64,000 nucleotides of DNA from Dermanyssus gallinae. Its lineage: Eukaryota; Arthropoda; Arachnida; Mesostigmata; Dermanyssidae. Shown here piece by piece: positions 22,011 through 34,355 of this stretch. The stretch is taken from contig QVRM01002192.1 in NCBI GenBank assembly GCA_003439945.1, positions 2,015,001 through 2,079,000 of the forward strand, given 5' to 3'. Made by a program: the position numbers and the translations under genes. The notes beneath the pieces were generated by a model that was not told where the DNA came from, ran no database searches, and worked only from the letters and a program-made list of their open reading frames with translations. How positions within the stretch are numbered: the stretch's first letter is position 1; each line of letters opens with the position of its first letter.

Positions 22011-22956
22011 AGCTGCCCTTGATGCTGGCCGGGGTTGAACGAGAACGAATCACTGTCCCAGTATTCACTGGCCGATTGACTGCAGCTATGACGCCACACC
22101 TCAGCTACTACCACCATGTACCACCACCTACCGGAGACGTCAGCGGAATTGGTAATTGTACACCTAGTGGTAGTACTTAAGTAGTGGTGGCCGTATTATT
22201 GAGTGATACTTAGAGGACAATCGTAACAGTAGTAGAGCGGCATCAGTTGAGTTTTGATCTTTTTACGCCGATCCGCTGCTAACTAAAAAATAGAAGAAGA
22301 TAAAGTAAAAGAAAAATAACAACAACAACAAGGAATTCAAAGTTTTGCAAACTCTTAGAAGTTTGATACAAAGGCTACCGCGCACGCAGATGATGATGAT
22401 GATAATGCTGCAATTTAGAAAAAAACACAGTTACAAGACAGACGAAAGAGAAAAAATAGTCGTAAAAAATGAAATTGACGGAAACCAAAGACCCCGAAGG
22501 AACAGCGCATGCCGTTGCCGCGTTGTATCGAACGCTAGTCGGCCAAGGACATTCAAGGTTGGTTGGTTAGTTAGTAGCCGCGCCCGGATAAGTGGGGTTA
22601 TTTATAAAAGCATAACACTGTTGTGGCTTTGACAGGGTATAGTTTCATTGTTAGTGTTCTTTGCACGGGAAGACAGATCTCAGGGACAAGGGTCTAGGAG
22701 AAGGGTAATTTTAAGAGTGGCTCAATTTTCTCTCAAAAGAGTAAGGAGAGACAGGACCGCTAGACGTATATAGATAGGCATGACGCGTCAAACGGTGACT
22801 GAATCGCTACACGTCGCAAACTAAATGACTGCATCAGAGGTGAAAAACAATGCCAGATGTTGGTCCAAGCATTTTTAGCCGGTCAGCCCGCTGTCACAAT
22901 AAAGAAAAGTCAATTGGTTATGTATATCTCTTTTCTTATATATATATATATCTTTT

Positions 22957-23025
<69 letters not shown>

Positions 23026-24025
23026 GTGTATATCTCAAAAACAAACGTAACGATCAATCAATTATTTCCTCAGTAGAAAGTATAAAATGTCCGATTTGAG
23101 AACTTTCTCCTTTTGCATTTTACGTATCACGTACCTCACTTTTTCGGGCTGACCCTCTGCCAACGTTTAACGTCTATGTAACTGCTTCCGCACTGCTTCG
23201 TAAGACGGACACCATAAGTACGAACGCGTAACGATGGACCCTATGTGTCTCCTTCGGTCGCCACCCCAGTGGGCTCGACTATGACTACCTTACACATTAC
23301 GTAACTTTTTCACAAAGCTCAAAGCAAATCGATATAAGGCAGCTATAATAATGGCGCCGCAACACTACAAAAATCAGCTCTGCCAGACATGTGATCGCAT
23401 TCGTACGCACCGAACGTGTTAAAGTACATGCATAGCTGGTGTATGTGATATGTGGTAAGACTCACTATACAACGATAATGCATTGAATTAAGTTTGGTTT
23501 TGTTCGGTTGTTTTTGCTTTTCTACATTCTCCTCTCGGTGCTATCTAGTTATCCATTTTTTAGGTGCTGAATCTTTGTCTGCTAGCGATGCTGAGCCGCC
23601 TGCACAAAGAGTTTGACATCCGGAGACCACAAAGCAAACGGAACGAGGATTTTTTTAACAAAAGAAAAAAATGATTGGAGAGAAGGACGTGCTTGGAATT
23701 TAACGAAGTCCTGCCGTTTGGCTTGATTCATGAGGCCGATGAATGGCCCGCAGCCGACCCGGTCGAGGTGAGTGTCATGCCGACTACTACCGGCGACCAG
23801 CGGGCTACAACGATGTGATTTCTGACGCTCTGCCGCATGGTGGTTAACTCTGTGGGTGGTCACTTCGTGCACCACCTACCGTTTAGACCCGTTGCTGACC
23901 CTGTTGCTGAGCTTCTGCTGCCGCTGGCTCCGTCACATTGGCTTCGCGTGATAAATACGCGGCACTACCACATTCCAACGTCAAAGTCTTATACACACAC
24001 GCCTATAAATATATATATATATATA
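22011..24025. other. unassigned stretch with one TA tract
   Basis: Holds the TA tract 22938-23023 and otherwise nothing recognizable. The minus frame 23582-23875 has no familiar motif. Confidence 0.6.
22938..23023. repeat. (TA)n microsatellite with one TCTTTTCT break
   Basis: TA runs at 22938-22951 and 22959-23023. Confidence 0.95.
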
Positions 24026-24077
24026 TTCTGTGCGTACGGCGTGTATGCTGATGTCAGCATACACGCCGTACACACGG
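24026..24077. repeat. short near-perfect palindrome
   Basis: GTACGGCGTGTATGCTGA is followed after two bases by its reverse complement TCAGCATACACGCCGTAC; similarity continues a few bases outward with one change. It lies beside a short TA tract at 24008-24026. It can form a hairpin with arms of about 25 bp. Confidence 0.8.
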
Positions 24078-24367
24078 AATCCAGCAAATGCTATAGTGCT
24101 AGTAAAATGTGTTTTTTCTAAATACCAACCAAAACACGACGACACGATGGGTAATTCTACGAACGAAAACCTAAACAGCCAGTTTGGTTAAGCTTTCACG
24201 CTTTCATTAGAATCGAGATTTTAAAAAGTAACGCTTTGTGTTTGAAGCGACTAGTAAATTTAATACAAGCCAGCAAGGGAAATACAGTTCTTATTTAAAA
24301 AAATAAAATATTTGCTAAAATATTCCTGCTTTGTTCTTGAAAGTATCTTAAACGGTTTTTGTTACTG

Positions 24368-24368
<1 letters not shown>

Positions 24369-24405
<37 letters not shown>
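24369..24405. repeat. (TA)n microsatellite
   Basis: 37 bp of TA on the left border of a palindrome. Confidence 0.9.
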
Positions 24406-24408
<3 letters not shown>

Positions 24409-24558
24409 GTAGTATACCGAGCTATATATATATATTGTAAAATTGATTCGATTTTGTTATATATATATATATATATATATATAACAAGATCGAATCAATT
24501 TTATATAAAACAAGACATTATTCTTACAATATACATATATAGCTCGGTATACTACCTG

Positions 24559-24563
<5 letters not shown>
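24403..24563. repeat. imperfect palindrome with TA centre
   Basis: ATCAGGTAGTATACCGAGCT on the left and AGCTCGGTATACTACCTGAT on the right form the outer arms; AAATTGATTCGATTTTGTTA and TAACAAGATCGAATCAATTT form the inner arms around a TA core at 24459-24483. The right arm has about 22 extra bases (GACATTATTC region). TA tracts flank both sides. Confidence 0.85.

Positions 24564-24607
<44 letters not shown>
24563..24607. repeat. (TA)n microsatellite
   Basis: About 45 bp of TA on the right border of the palindrome. Confidence 0.9.
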
Positions 24608-24612
<5 letters not shown>

Positions 24613-25675
24613 TCTGTGCATATAATATTGAATAACAATTGTAGGAACGACATAAACGACCGCGGCAGCGACCACGACAACAATAGCACCTTCACCAGTA
24701 GCAACAAAGGAACAATAATAGCAGTATCAGTAAGTAGTAGGAACAACAATAACTGTTCGGTGCTAATCTGTTTGAGCGGCCGAAATTATAACTCTAGAGT
24801 TTCTTTTATTATCGAGTTCTTCTCTTCCTGCCTTCCCTCTCGTGACACCCCCTCCCTCCCCCTGCTCCAACTATAACAGCTTTCCAGAAAAACAAAATTG
24901 GCCAAAACGTTGGCAGCGGCCAACTTCGCGTGCAGTCGCCTGGCTTTTATTGCAGCAGCAGCAGCAACAACATCCGTGGCCGTGACATCCGTGGCTGCTT
25001 ACCGCGACAGCCGCAGTAAGCGGCAGCCGCGACCGTTTCTCCTCTATCGCGCGGTGAATTTCGAACGACTCCAGCGTAAATGCCGGAGTTGTCTTCTGAC
25101 CGAGTTGCCACCTTTAACCCGCCGTGACCCGCCGGAGGGTCCGGCAACCCACAGTTGCTTAACAGTCCTCCAGGTTCTCTTCCCTCGGAAAGGCTGCCAA
25201 AAAGGACTGCAACGCCCTCGCGTACAAAGCATACATTCAAGCACGATATACGAAGTATACGAAGGCGGATCGGCAAGTTTAAGTACTTTGAGTTTTGCCG
25301 CCAGACCAAAACCAACAGGGTCGGTCTTCCGGTTTGTTTTGCTTAGGGCGTTTCATATCACATTAAATTAATCAGCTTTTGTTGTGTGAGTTTAGTACAA
25401 AAAAGTTGAGAAAACGAGGTTCGGCGTTGAAAAGTTCGTGATCTCCTAGTCAAAGTCGTCGAATAACTGCTAATCGTCGAAAAGCTGAGGAATTCGAGAT
25501 ATTTTATGAATCAGTTGCAACAGTCGTGACGGATATTATATGCAATAGAAGCGCACTATTACCGAATTTATTTTCAAAAAATGTTGAATTTCCAGCAAAT
25601 GAACGCCCGTCGGGAAATGTCCGAATTTCACCTTTAGACGATAGCAAAGGGCCCGGTTGCTTCAGAGAGAGTGAT
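24608..25675. other. unassigned stretch
   Basis: A plus frame at 24898-25371 and an overlapping minus frame at 24947-25315 are open, probably because of GC-rich composition and a CAG run at 24954-24970. No domain is recognized. The end of this stretch may be the eroded N-terminal part of the following mariner. Confidence 0.5.
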
Positions 25676-26183
25676 TACAGAAAACGAGCCATCCTTGAGA
25701 CCAAAGCCCAATCTTCCTAGTGGTCCTTCGTTAAAGAAATTCAGTCTAAGCACATTGCACACCAAAGTTATTTTGCCTGTTTTTACTACAAGGGAATAAC
25801 CTTCTACGATTTTTTCGACGCAGGCTTGCACGATGGGCAAACAACTTTTTGATCCCTTATCTCACCAACGCACTGCGTTACTGATTTCGGATTATTTGAT
25901 GGAAAATTCGATTCCGTTATTTCCGCAACCTCCTTATTCACCAGAAGTGGCTCCGTGAGCCTTCTTATTTTCCTACAGATAAAAAAATGAAGAGACAGCG
26001 TTTTATAATTTTTTTTTGTAGACAGACTACAAAGGAGGTAAAACACATTTGCAGGACCAACTCAACTCGATTCCGAAAAACGCGCTTGAAAAATATTTCG
26101 AAAAGTGGGAAAAAAGGTGGCACAATTGCATTGCAGCGGGCGCTACTTCGAAAAGAATAGAGACGCTTTGGAAGAATAATTAA
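25676..26183 (+). pseudogene. mariner transposase remnant, C-terminal half
   Basis: Shifted frames read ETKAQSS (after the first Asp region), ILPVF and YKGITFYDFF, then LISDYLMENSIPLFPQ and PPYSPEVAP, the conserved box around the third catalytic residue, and finally LNSIPKNALEKYFEKWEKRW followed by HNC, the typical mariner C-terminus. At least three frame changes are needed to join these. The N-terminal half is not recognizable. A dead DD34D-type mariner. Confidence 0.75.
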
Positions 26184-26226
26184 ATATTCCTTTTAAAATA
26201 AGCATCTGAATTTTCTAACCCGCTCT

Positions 26227-26231
<5 letters not shown>

Positions 26232-26291
<60 letters not shown>
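26232..26291. repeat. (TA)n microsatellite
   Basis: 60 bp of TA; it is followed by ATTG and ATTC tetramers that may be the 3' tail of the LINE fragment on the minus strand. Confidence 0.95.
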
Positions 26292-26294
<3 letters not shown>

Positions 26295-26383
26295 TGATTG
26301 ATTATGCGCTTGACATATTCATTCATTCATTTATTAATCACCTTTGTTAGGTATATAGTCAAATATTATACATAAAAACACGG

Positions 26384-26890
26384 TCACTGAGCCAGCCTGG
26401 CCAGTGATTCAACTCGGGGGCACTCCCCCGCATGATATCTCCCACAAGCTCTCCCACACCTGTTACAGATACATTCTTCTGTCGGCTCATGGTACCCTTG
26501 AGTATTACAGAGAACATGGTGGAAGCCATGCACGGCATAGCGCACTACCACACTTCGGTTGGTGCGATGCAGTCCCTTCCACCCATTGTTTGTCATTGCA
26601 CCCGTACTAAAGAAGTCGGGGTCCACGTCTGACAATCTCACCTCCCACTGACAGATAAAGTCCCTGTAGGCCTGTGTTTCCGGCAACCGGAACTGGCGTT
26701 GCAGGTCCTCTATGAAAAGCGGGGTACCGGCGAGTAAATAGACCAGACGATTGCGGCATGACGTGTGGAGGCCGAGCACTCGCTTGAGAAAGGCGGGTTT
26801 CACTCGATCAAGCCTCTTGACATGTATGCGCTTGACATGTATACCGAAATAGGCATGTCGCCTATTTATGTCAGAGGCGCTTAGAGCGGC
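26384..26890 (-). pseudogene. LINE ORF2 C-terminal fragment with zinc motif
   Basis: The open part 26384-26803 reads FLKRVLGLHTSCRNRLVYLL, GTPLFIEDLQRQFRLPETQA, FFSTGAMTNNGW, VVRYAVHGFHHVLC and EECICNRCGRACGRYHAGEC. The last is a Cys/His cluster at the end of some arthropod non-LTR ORF2 proteins. Similar sequence continues upstream to about 26890 (RHAYFGIHVKR) with a small internal duplication of CGCTTGACATGTAT. The RT core is absent, so this is a 5'-truncated copy, the normal outcome of LINE insertion. Two related fragments occur at 35700 and 58985. Confidence 0.7.
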
Positions 26891-27089
26891 ACCATATATA
26901 TTATCTAAGCATCCATATCATCAATGTATCCTCCAACACTCACTGAGTATTTGCCCTTCATTGGGACAACCTTCTTTAAAATATCGATCTAGTTCTTTCT
27001 AATATTTGGTTCTTAAGCCAAGGCCTCCCACGGGCCTATATCTCTACTACTACAAGGCTGCGCATTCTTTTACAATATGTTTAATTGGC

Positions 27090-27200
27090 TGAGTCCCTAA
27101 CCCTCAAGCTCTACATTTTGTACTTTCCATCTCCCTATATTTAGCTCGTTGCATTCTTGTATCCAACATCCCTGCCCTGGCATCTGCCAATAGTCAATCC
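27090..27200 (-). pseudogene. possible LINE zinc-knuckle fragment
   Basis: Minus-strand reading MQRAKYREMESTKCRA, stop, GLGTQPIKHIVKEC looks like a CCHC knuckle (C-x2-C-x7-9-H-x4-C) with the second Cys turned into a TGA stop. It may belong to the same or another LINE. Weak because it is short. Confidence 0.4.
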
Positions 27201-27234
27201 TGGTACATACATGGTCTTTAAAATCTAAGTCACC

Positions 27235-27425
27235 GAGCAAGGTGGCTTAGTGGCAAAGCCTTTGCCTTGCATTCGGGAGGACTGGGTTCGAGACCCAGAC
27301 CGGCCACTCTTAAATTGGTTTGCATGGTTTCCAATTTAGACAAGGTAAATGCCGGAGTGGAGTAAACTTAGCCATGACATGAAAAATCCGTACACGGGCA
27401 ATTGCCTTACGGAAAAATCTAAAAT
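27235..27425 (+). mobile_element. tRNA-derived SINE
   Basis: The head carries a pol III A box TGGCTTAGTGG (27243-27253) and B box GGTTCGAGACC (27285-27295), 31 bp apart, as in tRNA genes. It is followed by a non-tRNA body including CCATGACATGAAAAATCCG and GGCAATTGCCTTACGG. The acceptor stem does not pair well, so it is not a functional tRNA. The body recurs in reverse at 28767-28852, which shows that it is a dispersed repeat. Confidence 0.75.
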
Positions 27426-27597
27426 TTTTTTATATATATGTTCTGTTACTATATATTTATTAAACCCCCAGAGGCTCTTACACCTTTCTAATTTCTTCAT
27501 ATTTCAGCCTTTTTTCTGTAATATCTGTAATATGGTATGTAAGGTACGCACGACTTAGATAGTCCAATTGCCATTCCTGTAATACAGGCTTTTTTTT

Positions 27598-27599
<2 letters not shown>

Positions 27600-27661
<62 letters not shown>
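27600..27661. repeat. (TA)n microsatellite
   Basis: About 60 bp of TA, ending at the first base of the adjacent terminal-inverted-repeat element. Confidence 0.95.
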
Positions 27662-27665
<4 letters not shown>

Positions 27666-27985
27666 CTCCGAGAATTCGTCCAACAAAATTAGTGCCTTTA
27701 ACAAAAAAAGGATTTATTTTCAATGAATCAAGGGGGCAAAATGTCTTATAAAATATGGGCAATTGAGCGTAAAATCCAACATATAAGAATTAATTTCAAG
27801 TCTTGAAAATGATCTTCAATGCAACATATTTTTCGCTTAAGGTTAAAGTAGAATACATTCAGCAGATGCAAATTTTTCCTCCAAATTAGCAGGTATGATT
27901 GGCTTGTCGATAGATTAACTAGGGCTCTCGTAGTTTATTCATTAGATTTAGTGAAGATATGTTGGACGAATTCTGGAAGACCCTG
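27661..27985. mobile_element. short terminal-inverted-repeat element (MITE-like)
   Basis: Left end AGGGTCTCCGAGAATTCGTC and right end, reversed, AGGGTCTTCCAGAATTCGTC match over about 24 bp. The 325-bp element has no coding sequence and lies between TA tracts. The CAGGGT-like end resembles the end of the foldback at 53296, but the rest does not. Confidence 0.7.
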
Positions 27986-28189
27986 TATATATATATATCT
28001 ATATATGATGTGTTCTTTAAGTGCCCGCCACGTTTTATAGAGATTTGCTATCTTTACAAAACAGATGTCTATGTGAGCACAAAGGAATGTAAAACCTTCA
28101 AGAGCTTCATAAAATGATGTCCTTTGTTTGTTTTGCTACGTGAATTCTGTCGAAAAAAACAACAACAACAATTGCGGGTGATAGTTTCG

Positions 28190-29010
28190 CATGAATCCAA
28201 AAAGTTCTTACGGCTGTGGAAACTGTCTGGAATATTTGGTATTCGGCGACAACAGCATTTCAAACGCTTGGTGTAACAACTGGTTCGCTAAGTTTCGTTG
28301 CGGCACCTTGAGCCTTCTTGAGAAATCTCCTTCTAAAAGGCATGTTAGGCTCGAGAAAGACCGCTGGCGCGAAACTGTAGAACAAAATCCCGAGTGGCTA
28401 GACGTGAATTAGCCACATACTTCGATGTGTGTTACACAACCATCGTCACTCGCCTTCGCGCCTACGGTTTCATGTGAACGTTGAGCTAATGACTACCTCA
28501 TGATTTGAGTGAGCGCAACAAAATGGAGTGTTTATAAAAGTGCTCCTCTTGGCTTGTCATACACAACGAGTGCCCGTTCGTGGATCAAATGCGGGTCCCT
28601 CGCAATCTTGGTGCGTCCCAGGCCAATTCCTAAGAAGACGCCAAAGTGACTAACCCCTTCGCGCAAGATTTTGTTTTGTGCTTGGTGGGACAGACATTTC
28701 GTTTCTAGTGGCCAAACGATAGACACAACTATCTACTGTGATCAGCTATTTTGGATATTTTGTTGGATTTTCCGTAAGGCAATTGTCCGTGTATGGTTTT
28801 TTCATGTCATGGCTAATTTTATTCCTCTCCGGCATTTACCTTGAAAGCTCGCTCTAGTTTTTGCCGCCTTTCAAAGAAAGATACGCAGTCTCAAGAATAG
28901 CAAGGGTGTTATCTTTCACCAAGACACGAGAGGACGCTTGTAAGTTTACCTAGCCTCCGTAAAATAGCAAGCTTCGATTGGAAAAGGGCTCATGCCGCTG
29001 AGTGCAACAA
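28190..29010 (+). pseudogene. mariner transposase remnant interrupted by a SINE piece
   Basis: Plus-strand frames read NNWFAKFRCGT, LEKDRWRETVEQNPEW, then KILFCAWWDRHFVSSGQTID and YCDQL (28640-28745), then after the SINE piece NSKGVIFHQD (second catalytic Asp, about 28905-28935) and KIASFDWK. This is the order of mariner blocks from the N-terminal helix-turn-helix to the catalytic core. Many stops and shifts. The end (PPYSPD box) is lost. Confidence 0.8.
28767..28852 (-). mobile_element. truncated SINE body inside the mariner relic
   Basis: Reverse complement of the body at about 27333-27418: AAGGTAAATGCCGGAG, CCATGACATGAAAAA, CAATTGCCTTACGGAAAA. The tRNA head is missing, as in 5'-truncated insertion. 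Mariner sequence resumes on both sides. Confidence 0.75.
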
Positions 29011-29795
29011 CATCAACAACAGTTGATACGGCTTCTGCGCGAGGTGAAAACGGCCTATCTTTTCCCGTCTGTGTATATTTCTCTTCATTTCTAGCTTAGA
29101 ACTGATTTTCCAGTTTATTCGTTTATTTGCGCACTATTATATCTATGAGTTTACCATAACGACAGTTCCAAAGGCGTTATATCCACTATATCGTCATTGT
29201 TATCTTTATTATCATCGTAATGATTGTCGTCACTCACGACGCTTCAGCCGGCACAAAAGCGAACTCGAGAATGGTCACGCTTCACGACTGCACGCCTAAC
29301 TGCCTGCCCAATGTTTGCTGCGCGCCTTGAGTCGCAGCGCTGGCCTCTGTAGGCATAATACCTCACGCCATACTGATAAAAAGAAGCACGCTATAAACGG
29401 TTGGGTTAAGCGTCAGGCGAAGCAATCGCAGAATGGCATCGGTTACTGACCTTGGCTCGGTAGGTGTTACCTCAAAATGTGTGCAGTATTCGATGCACAT
29501 ATGTAACTACGTGTCTTTGTGTGCACATGCTGTATATCTCAGTACGCGTACGTGAAAGTAAAATTTCGCGCAAACAATCGATGCAGCATGGGCGGTCGAT
29601 GTGACAGCGTGGTGGTGAAGGTGGTTATGTTCCTGCTAAAATTCTGAACGGTGATTTTTATGCTAAAGAAAGTCAAACAGGAGATAACAGATAACTAAGC
29701 GTTGTGTCTGCTCGTGAACAGGGTGGGGTTTCGGCTTGTCTGCGATGAACGCGCACACCCTTGCCTCCGTTTTATGAATTACGGATTAAACATAC

Positions 29796-29847
<52 letters not shown>

Positions 29848-30982
29848 CCTCGGCTAGGCGAGCATACATACAATCAGCTTTACCGCTAATTAATCACCAC
29901 TTAAACACTCGTTGGCACCATCGCCGGACTCTGTTGAGTGCAACAGATAGGCGTTAACAGCGCTCTGTGCCCGCATCTCAGTGTTTCGGCATGTATGTTT
30001 GTTTGTCGACCGAACATTATCGACGTGGTTTCGACAACGCGTCCCACCGCCATTGAGCCATGAATTATCATTGTCGCTTGAAGATCCACAACGAAATCTA
30101 CCCCTTTACTGCGTATCCAACGGCCGTCACGTCTATACCTTGTTTATCGCTCGGCTGCTTGACATCTCATCTCACACCAATGTAGTGCCTTGGATTAGAA
30201 AACATTGGTCATTTGCCGTGCTTGTGAGCATAGAATAATAATACATATATAAAAAAAAGGCCGCCAACTGGCCACCATTGATCGGTGGACGACACGTAGG
30301 GACCGAACTGCGAAGCACTCATATGGCAGATATTTTGTTAGCGTCGGTCTCGGTAATTACATATTTTTAAAACTCCGCTGTTCTTTTAGCCCAGATGACG
30401 TTTAAATCCGGATGTCCCTCCAAATCCCGATCTTCTTCCAGCGCCCTCTTCTCAGTTCATCTCAGTCTTCTAACGTCGTTTCAAAGCGCAATACCCTTGC
30501 AAAGCCTGCTATCACTTTAAATCTAGTATCAACTTCAAGTAGTATGTTAGTGGCTGTGACGGCCAGCCGTCACCGCTATGGCCACCGCGACCATCGTAGC
30601 GCGGTTCCTGTTCCTGCTGCGAAGACCGTGATAACGCGACGATACAATGGTCGTTTACGGCCCTTCAGTATTCGCGTGTTCTTGAAACGCCCTGCGGCCC
30701 TACGACCGGTAAAACACCAGCATAATCATGACGGCCACATGGAGGTCAACCCATAAACACAGCAGTGTGTTCCTCGATGTCTTGGCAATATTTGCCCGCG
30801 GACTCAACTTGCGCCATCTGCCCGGATCTACGGCAAACCACTGCAGCGCCTAAAAGCCGTCATCATGAGAAGAGTCTTTGGTATCATTATCAACATGGCC
30901 CGATTACGCGGCCATCCGCTGTGGGAAAGCCGAGAAAAGGAGATGGATCACCGTTAAATAAATAAGCACGGACCATAAAATG

Positions 30983-31047
<65 letters not shown>

Positions 31048-31609
31048 AGAGAAAGGGCGAACGAGAGGGAAGGTAACAAGAAACAACCTAAAACTCAAAG
31101 TGCATGAATAAACAGCGATAATATTAAGAGACACATTTACAGCAGCAATAACATAGGCTCAACGGCATAAACACATGAATGAGCACCCTAGCCTAAATAG
31201 AACTGTGTTTTTCAAGTTTATATATATATATATATATATATATACTCGTATATTCACATGCACTAAAAGAGTCTGATCTAATGTACCTATGTATGTTTTC
31301 GTGTACATGCATGGTTTTATATGTATGACTTTAAATTGTAGATTATAAGAAAACAACGCAATATGAAGTGGCGTCACTCAATGCGGTTTCCTGTTGCTGA
31401 CTCAGCACGCAATCCAAATAACGCCTGGTTACCGGCACACTAGTCGGTAACATATAGTATATCGCAAGCAGCGGATCTTCCGTCCCTTTTTTACAGAGGT
31501 CCAGGAGCCAAAAATGCATAATGCACACTCTTTGGTCTTGGTAGTGTGGGTCACTCAAACCCATTAAAAACCTGGTATTCCCATAACTTACACTGACTGG
31601 GATATGTGA
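29011..31609. other. unassigned stretch with TA and GA tracts
   Basis: TA tract 29799-29841, TA then GA tract 30987-31043, TA tract 31218-31244. No gene or RNA recognized. The minus frame 31343-31612 may be the decayed tail of the following RT fragment, but I see no motif. Confidence 0.6.
30987..31043. repeat. (TA)n followed by (GA)n
   Basis: About 30 bp of TA passing directly into 26 bp of GA. Confidence 0.95.
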
Positions 31610-31960
31610 CATATGCTTTCGGTGTATGTAGGAGGCCGTCGTTCTGGCTTTTAGTCTGCTGGCGACGCTCCATGCATTACCGCCTTATGGTTGCTTGCGA
31701 CTTTATGTGTTTTGGCAGTCGCATAATTAACGTGTGCTGTACAGCTCAAGCTTCTGTTAATCATTACACCCAGGTGTTTAACCTGCTTGTTTATCTCGAT
31801 CATGTGCCCGTTCACACTGTTGTGTTAATTTTCTGGAACTCGTCCCTATATAAGTAAAGATTCTATAATCATTTTAAGGGCCGCTGGGCATTTCTTCAAT
31901 AGGCATTGATCGAGACCTGCGGCCCTCTAACATCTTTTCAGACCCTCACTAGATCTCCTC
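31610..31960 (-). pseudogene. R1-like reverse transcriptase C-terminal fragment
   Basis: On the minus strand 31621-31800 reads IEINKQVKHLGVMINRSLSC and TAHVNYATAKTHKVASNH without a break, then HGASPAD, a stop and KPERRPP. The KHLGVMIN...L...HV...A..K...V block is the segment just after the RT palm in R1-clade and related LINEs. Upstream, AGLDQCLLKKC may be the preceding block, separated by a stop. Short and dead. Confidence 0.6.
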
Positions 31961-32304
31961 GGGTATAGCTGGTGCAATATTCTCCTCAATCACCACACTT
32001 GGTTCTCTGTTGTTGTGCGTCAGATCTGATGCGATCGTCGGTGCTCTCGCACCCAGTTCTCACTACGATTTTGTAAGGCTCACGCGCTTTGCCCGATGGT
32101 CATTAAGATTGTCCTCGTATTCGAGGAGCATTCAGTCCACTACTCTGTAAATTGTGTCCGCAGCGCTAATCATCATGTCGATAAAGGCCTTTTGGTCTTT
32201 GCGGACAAACGTCGCCAAACACGGCATACATACATATATACATGTCGTGCAACTAAAACGTATCTATTTTTTCGTTCGGACAAAATTTGGTCTTTCTAAA
32301 ATAA

Positions 32305-32340
<36 letters not shown>

Positions 32341-34215
32341 CCGTTGGAATGTCTGACACTGCTAATAATACCAACATTTAACGACAGCCGCTTTAGAACG
32401 AACAAACTATGTCCTAACGGAATCTCGAATCGGCTGAATAAAGAAAGATGCTTGACTAGATGACTAGAAACGATATAGAGCTAGATCGATGATGTTTGGC
32501 ATCGGCACCTTGTGTCGGGCCAACAAGCGACAACAACAGCAACAGTAAAAGCAACAGCAACAAGTTATTTAGCAGCTATTTTAGAGTGACATGACAACAG
32601 TCGGCGCATATACGTACACACAAATATATACGTACACACAGGTATATACTTACACACAAACGCACATGTAGTTTCATGTACACTTATAGCAGCAAACAAA
32701 CACGTTCAAGTCAAGGCGGCAAGCTGTTTTTATGTGCTTTTATGTCTCACGCTTTAATTCCATCATTTCCCAAGGTCTCGCTGCTGAATTGATTTTTCAC
32801 TTTACTACTTCTCATGGCGCCAAGCAAAATAGCGGCTCCTGCTTACAGCACCCAATGCGGGGCGTTGACAATAACAAAGATTGACACAGACGCATATGAA
32901 ACCATCAATGTTTCACGCAAATCAAGTCGACTGCGTGCGTCAGTCCTATTGCACCGTATTGACGTCGACGCTGCGGTTGGTGTAGATCTTTTCGTGCAAC
33001 CTGCACCATCACCACATACGTACTACCTTGTGTGTTTCGTTTTCGTCCTTCTGCCCCTGGTTCCGCATTGACTACGCCTTTCATTTCTGTGTTTACTAAT
33101 GCTACTGTTAGCTGCATTGCCTGGCTACGTACACTCTTCGTGAGAGCTAATGAGAGGCTTAATGAGAGAATTATCCAGTAGACGCCTTTACTTTGGAACG
33201 GATGTGCTTTAGATCTGCGTCCCGATACTGTGCGATGGTCTAAATACAATTCTAGATTCCTCTGGTTGTGTTAATCAACGGCACATTATTCTTTTATGAC
33301 AAGTCTATCGACTGTCGATCTAACTATTAATAACATTAAGTAACTATTTAACCTACTTATTACCGAATTTGAAATTAGACATTAGACGGTGGAAGTCCGG
33401 TTCTGGCGGTAAACCAGCCAACATGATTACTTCTGGATGTGCGAGGCAAAGTCTAGTTTTACCCCTGCTTCTTTTCTTTATTCGAAACGATAAAGGAGAT
33501 AAAGCTAGACGAAATACAGCGACCGTGAACTGCGGTGCTTCAGTGGATCTTTGAATTTTTCAACGAAGTGCTGTTTTACATGTTTTCGATTATCATACAG
33601 ACTTGCTTCATAAAGCGTCAGGTGTTATTATGGCGTTTGTGATCGTCATGGCGATGAGGGGGGGGGGCTTTTACCGAACCCTGGCTTTGTTTTCAATGAT
33701 TTATTATATCACTTATTATCTATAGGTGTCGTACGAACACTGAAAATGGATAGCATCGGAGGGCAGCATTAATCTTGCTACGATGTCAAAACTACGTGCC
33801 AATGTATCCTTATGTTAGAAAGTAGTCAAGCAAATCGGTTGGCCACATTACACGGTTATTGCGACGCCCACAGTCAGCAGTGTTCAACCAATATCCCTTG
33901 CACCTGTCAGAAAACGTTGCTTAATTCGGTAGCTGCTTAGTTACGTGATTGCTAAATTATTTGTTACTTGTAGCGAATTAGTGGTTTCTGATATGTATGG
34001 AGGCATAGCTCTACTGCGCGACTGATCCTAGCGTTCGCCTCTCAGAGTAAATGAGACTTTCATGGCCCGGGAAAATCCAACCGGCTGTTAAGTTGAAGAA
34101 AATACTTCTGGTTACTCTAAATGTTCTCCCAAAGCAAGAGTTTTAAATTCATCCGTTACACACATAACGTATGCTCAGTCTTTTCATATATTTTTAAACA
34201 GATCTTGATTAAGCT

Positions 34216-34250
<35 letters not shown>

Positions 34251-34313
34251 TAAGCGGTTTATTGACGGATATAACGCCTAAGTTTACAGAAAATATATAT
34301 ATATATTTATATA

Positions 34314-34355
<42 letters not shown>

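Noticed and set aside
24898..25371. 157-codon frame as host gene
   Set aside because: The opposite strand is open too, composition is GC-rich with a CAG run, and no domain is recognizable.
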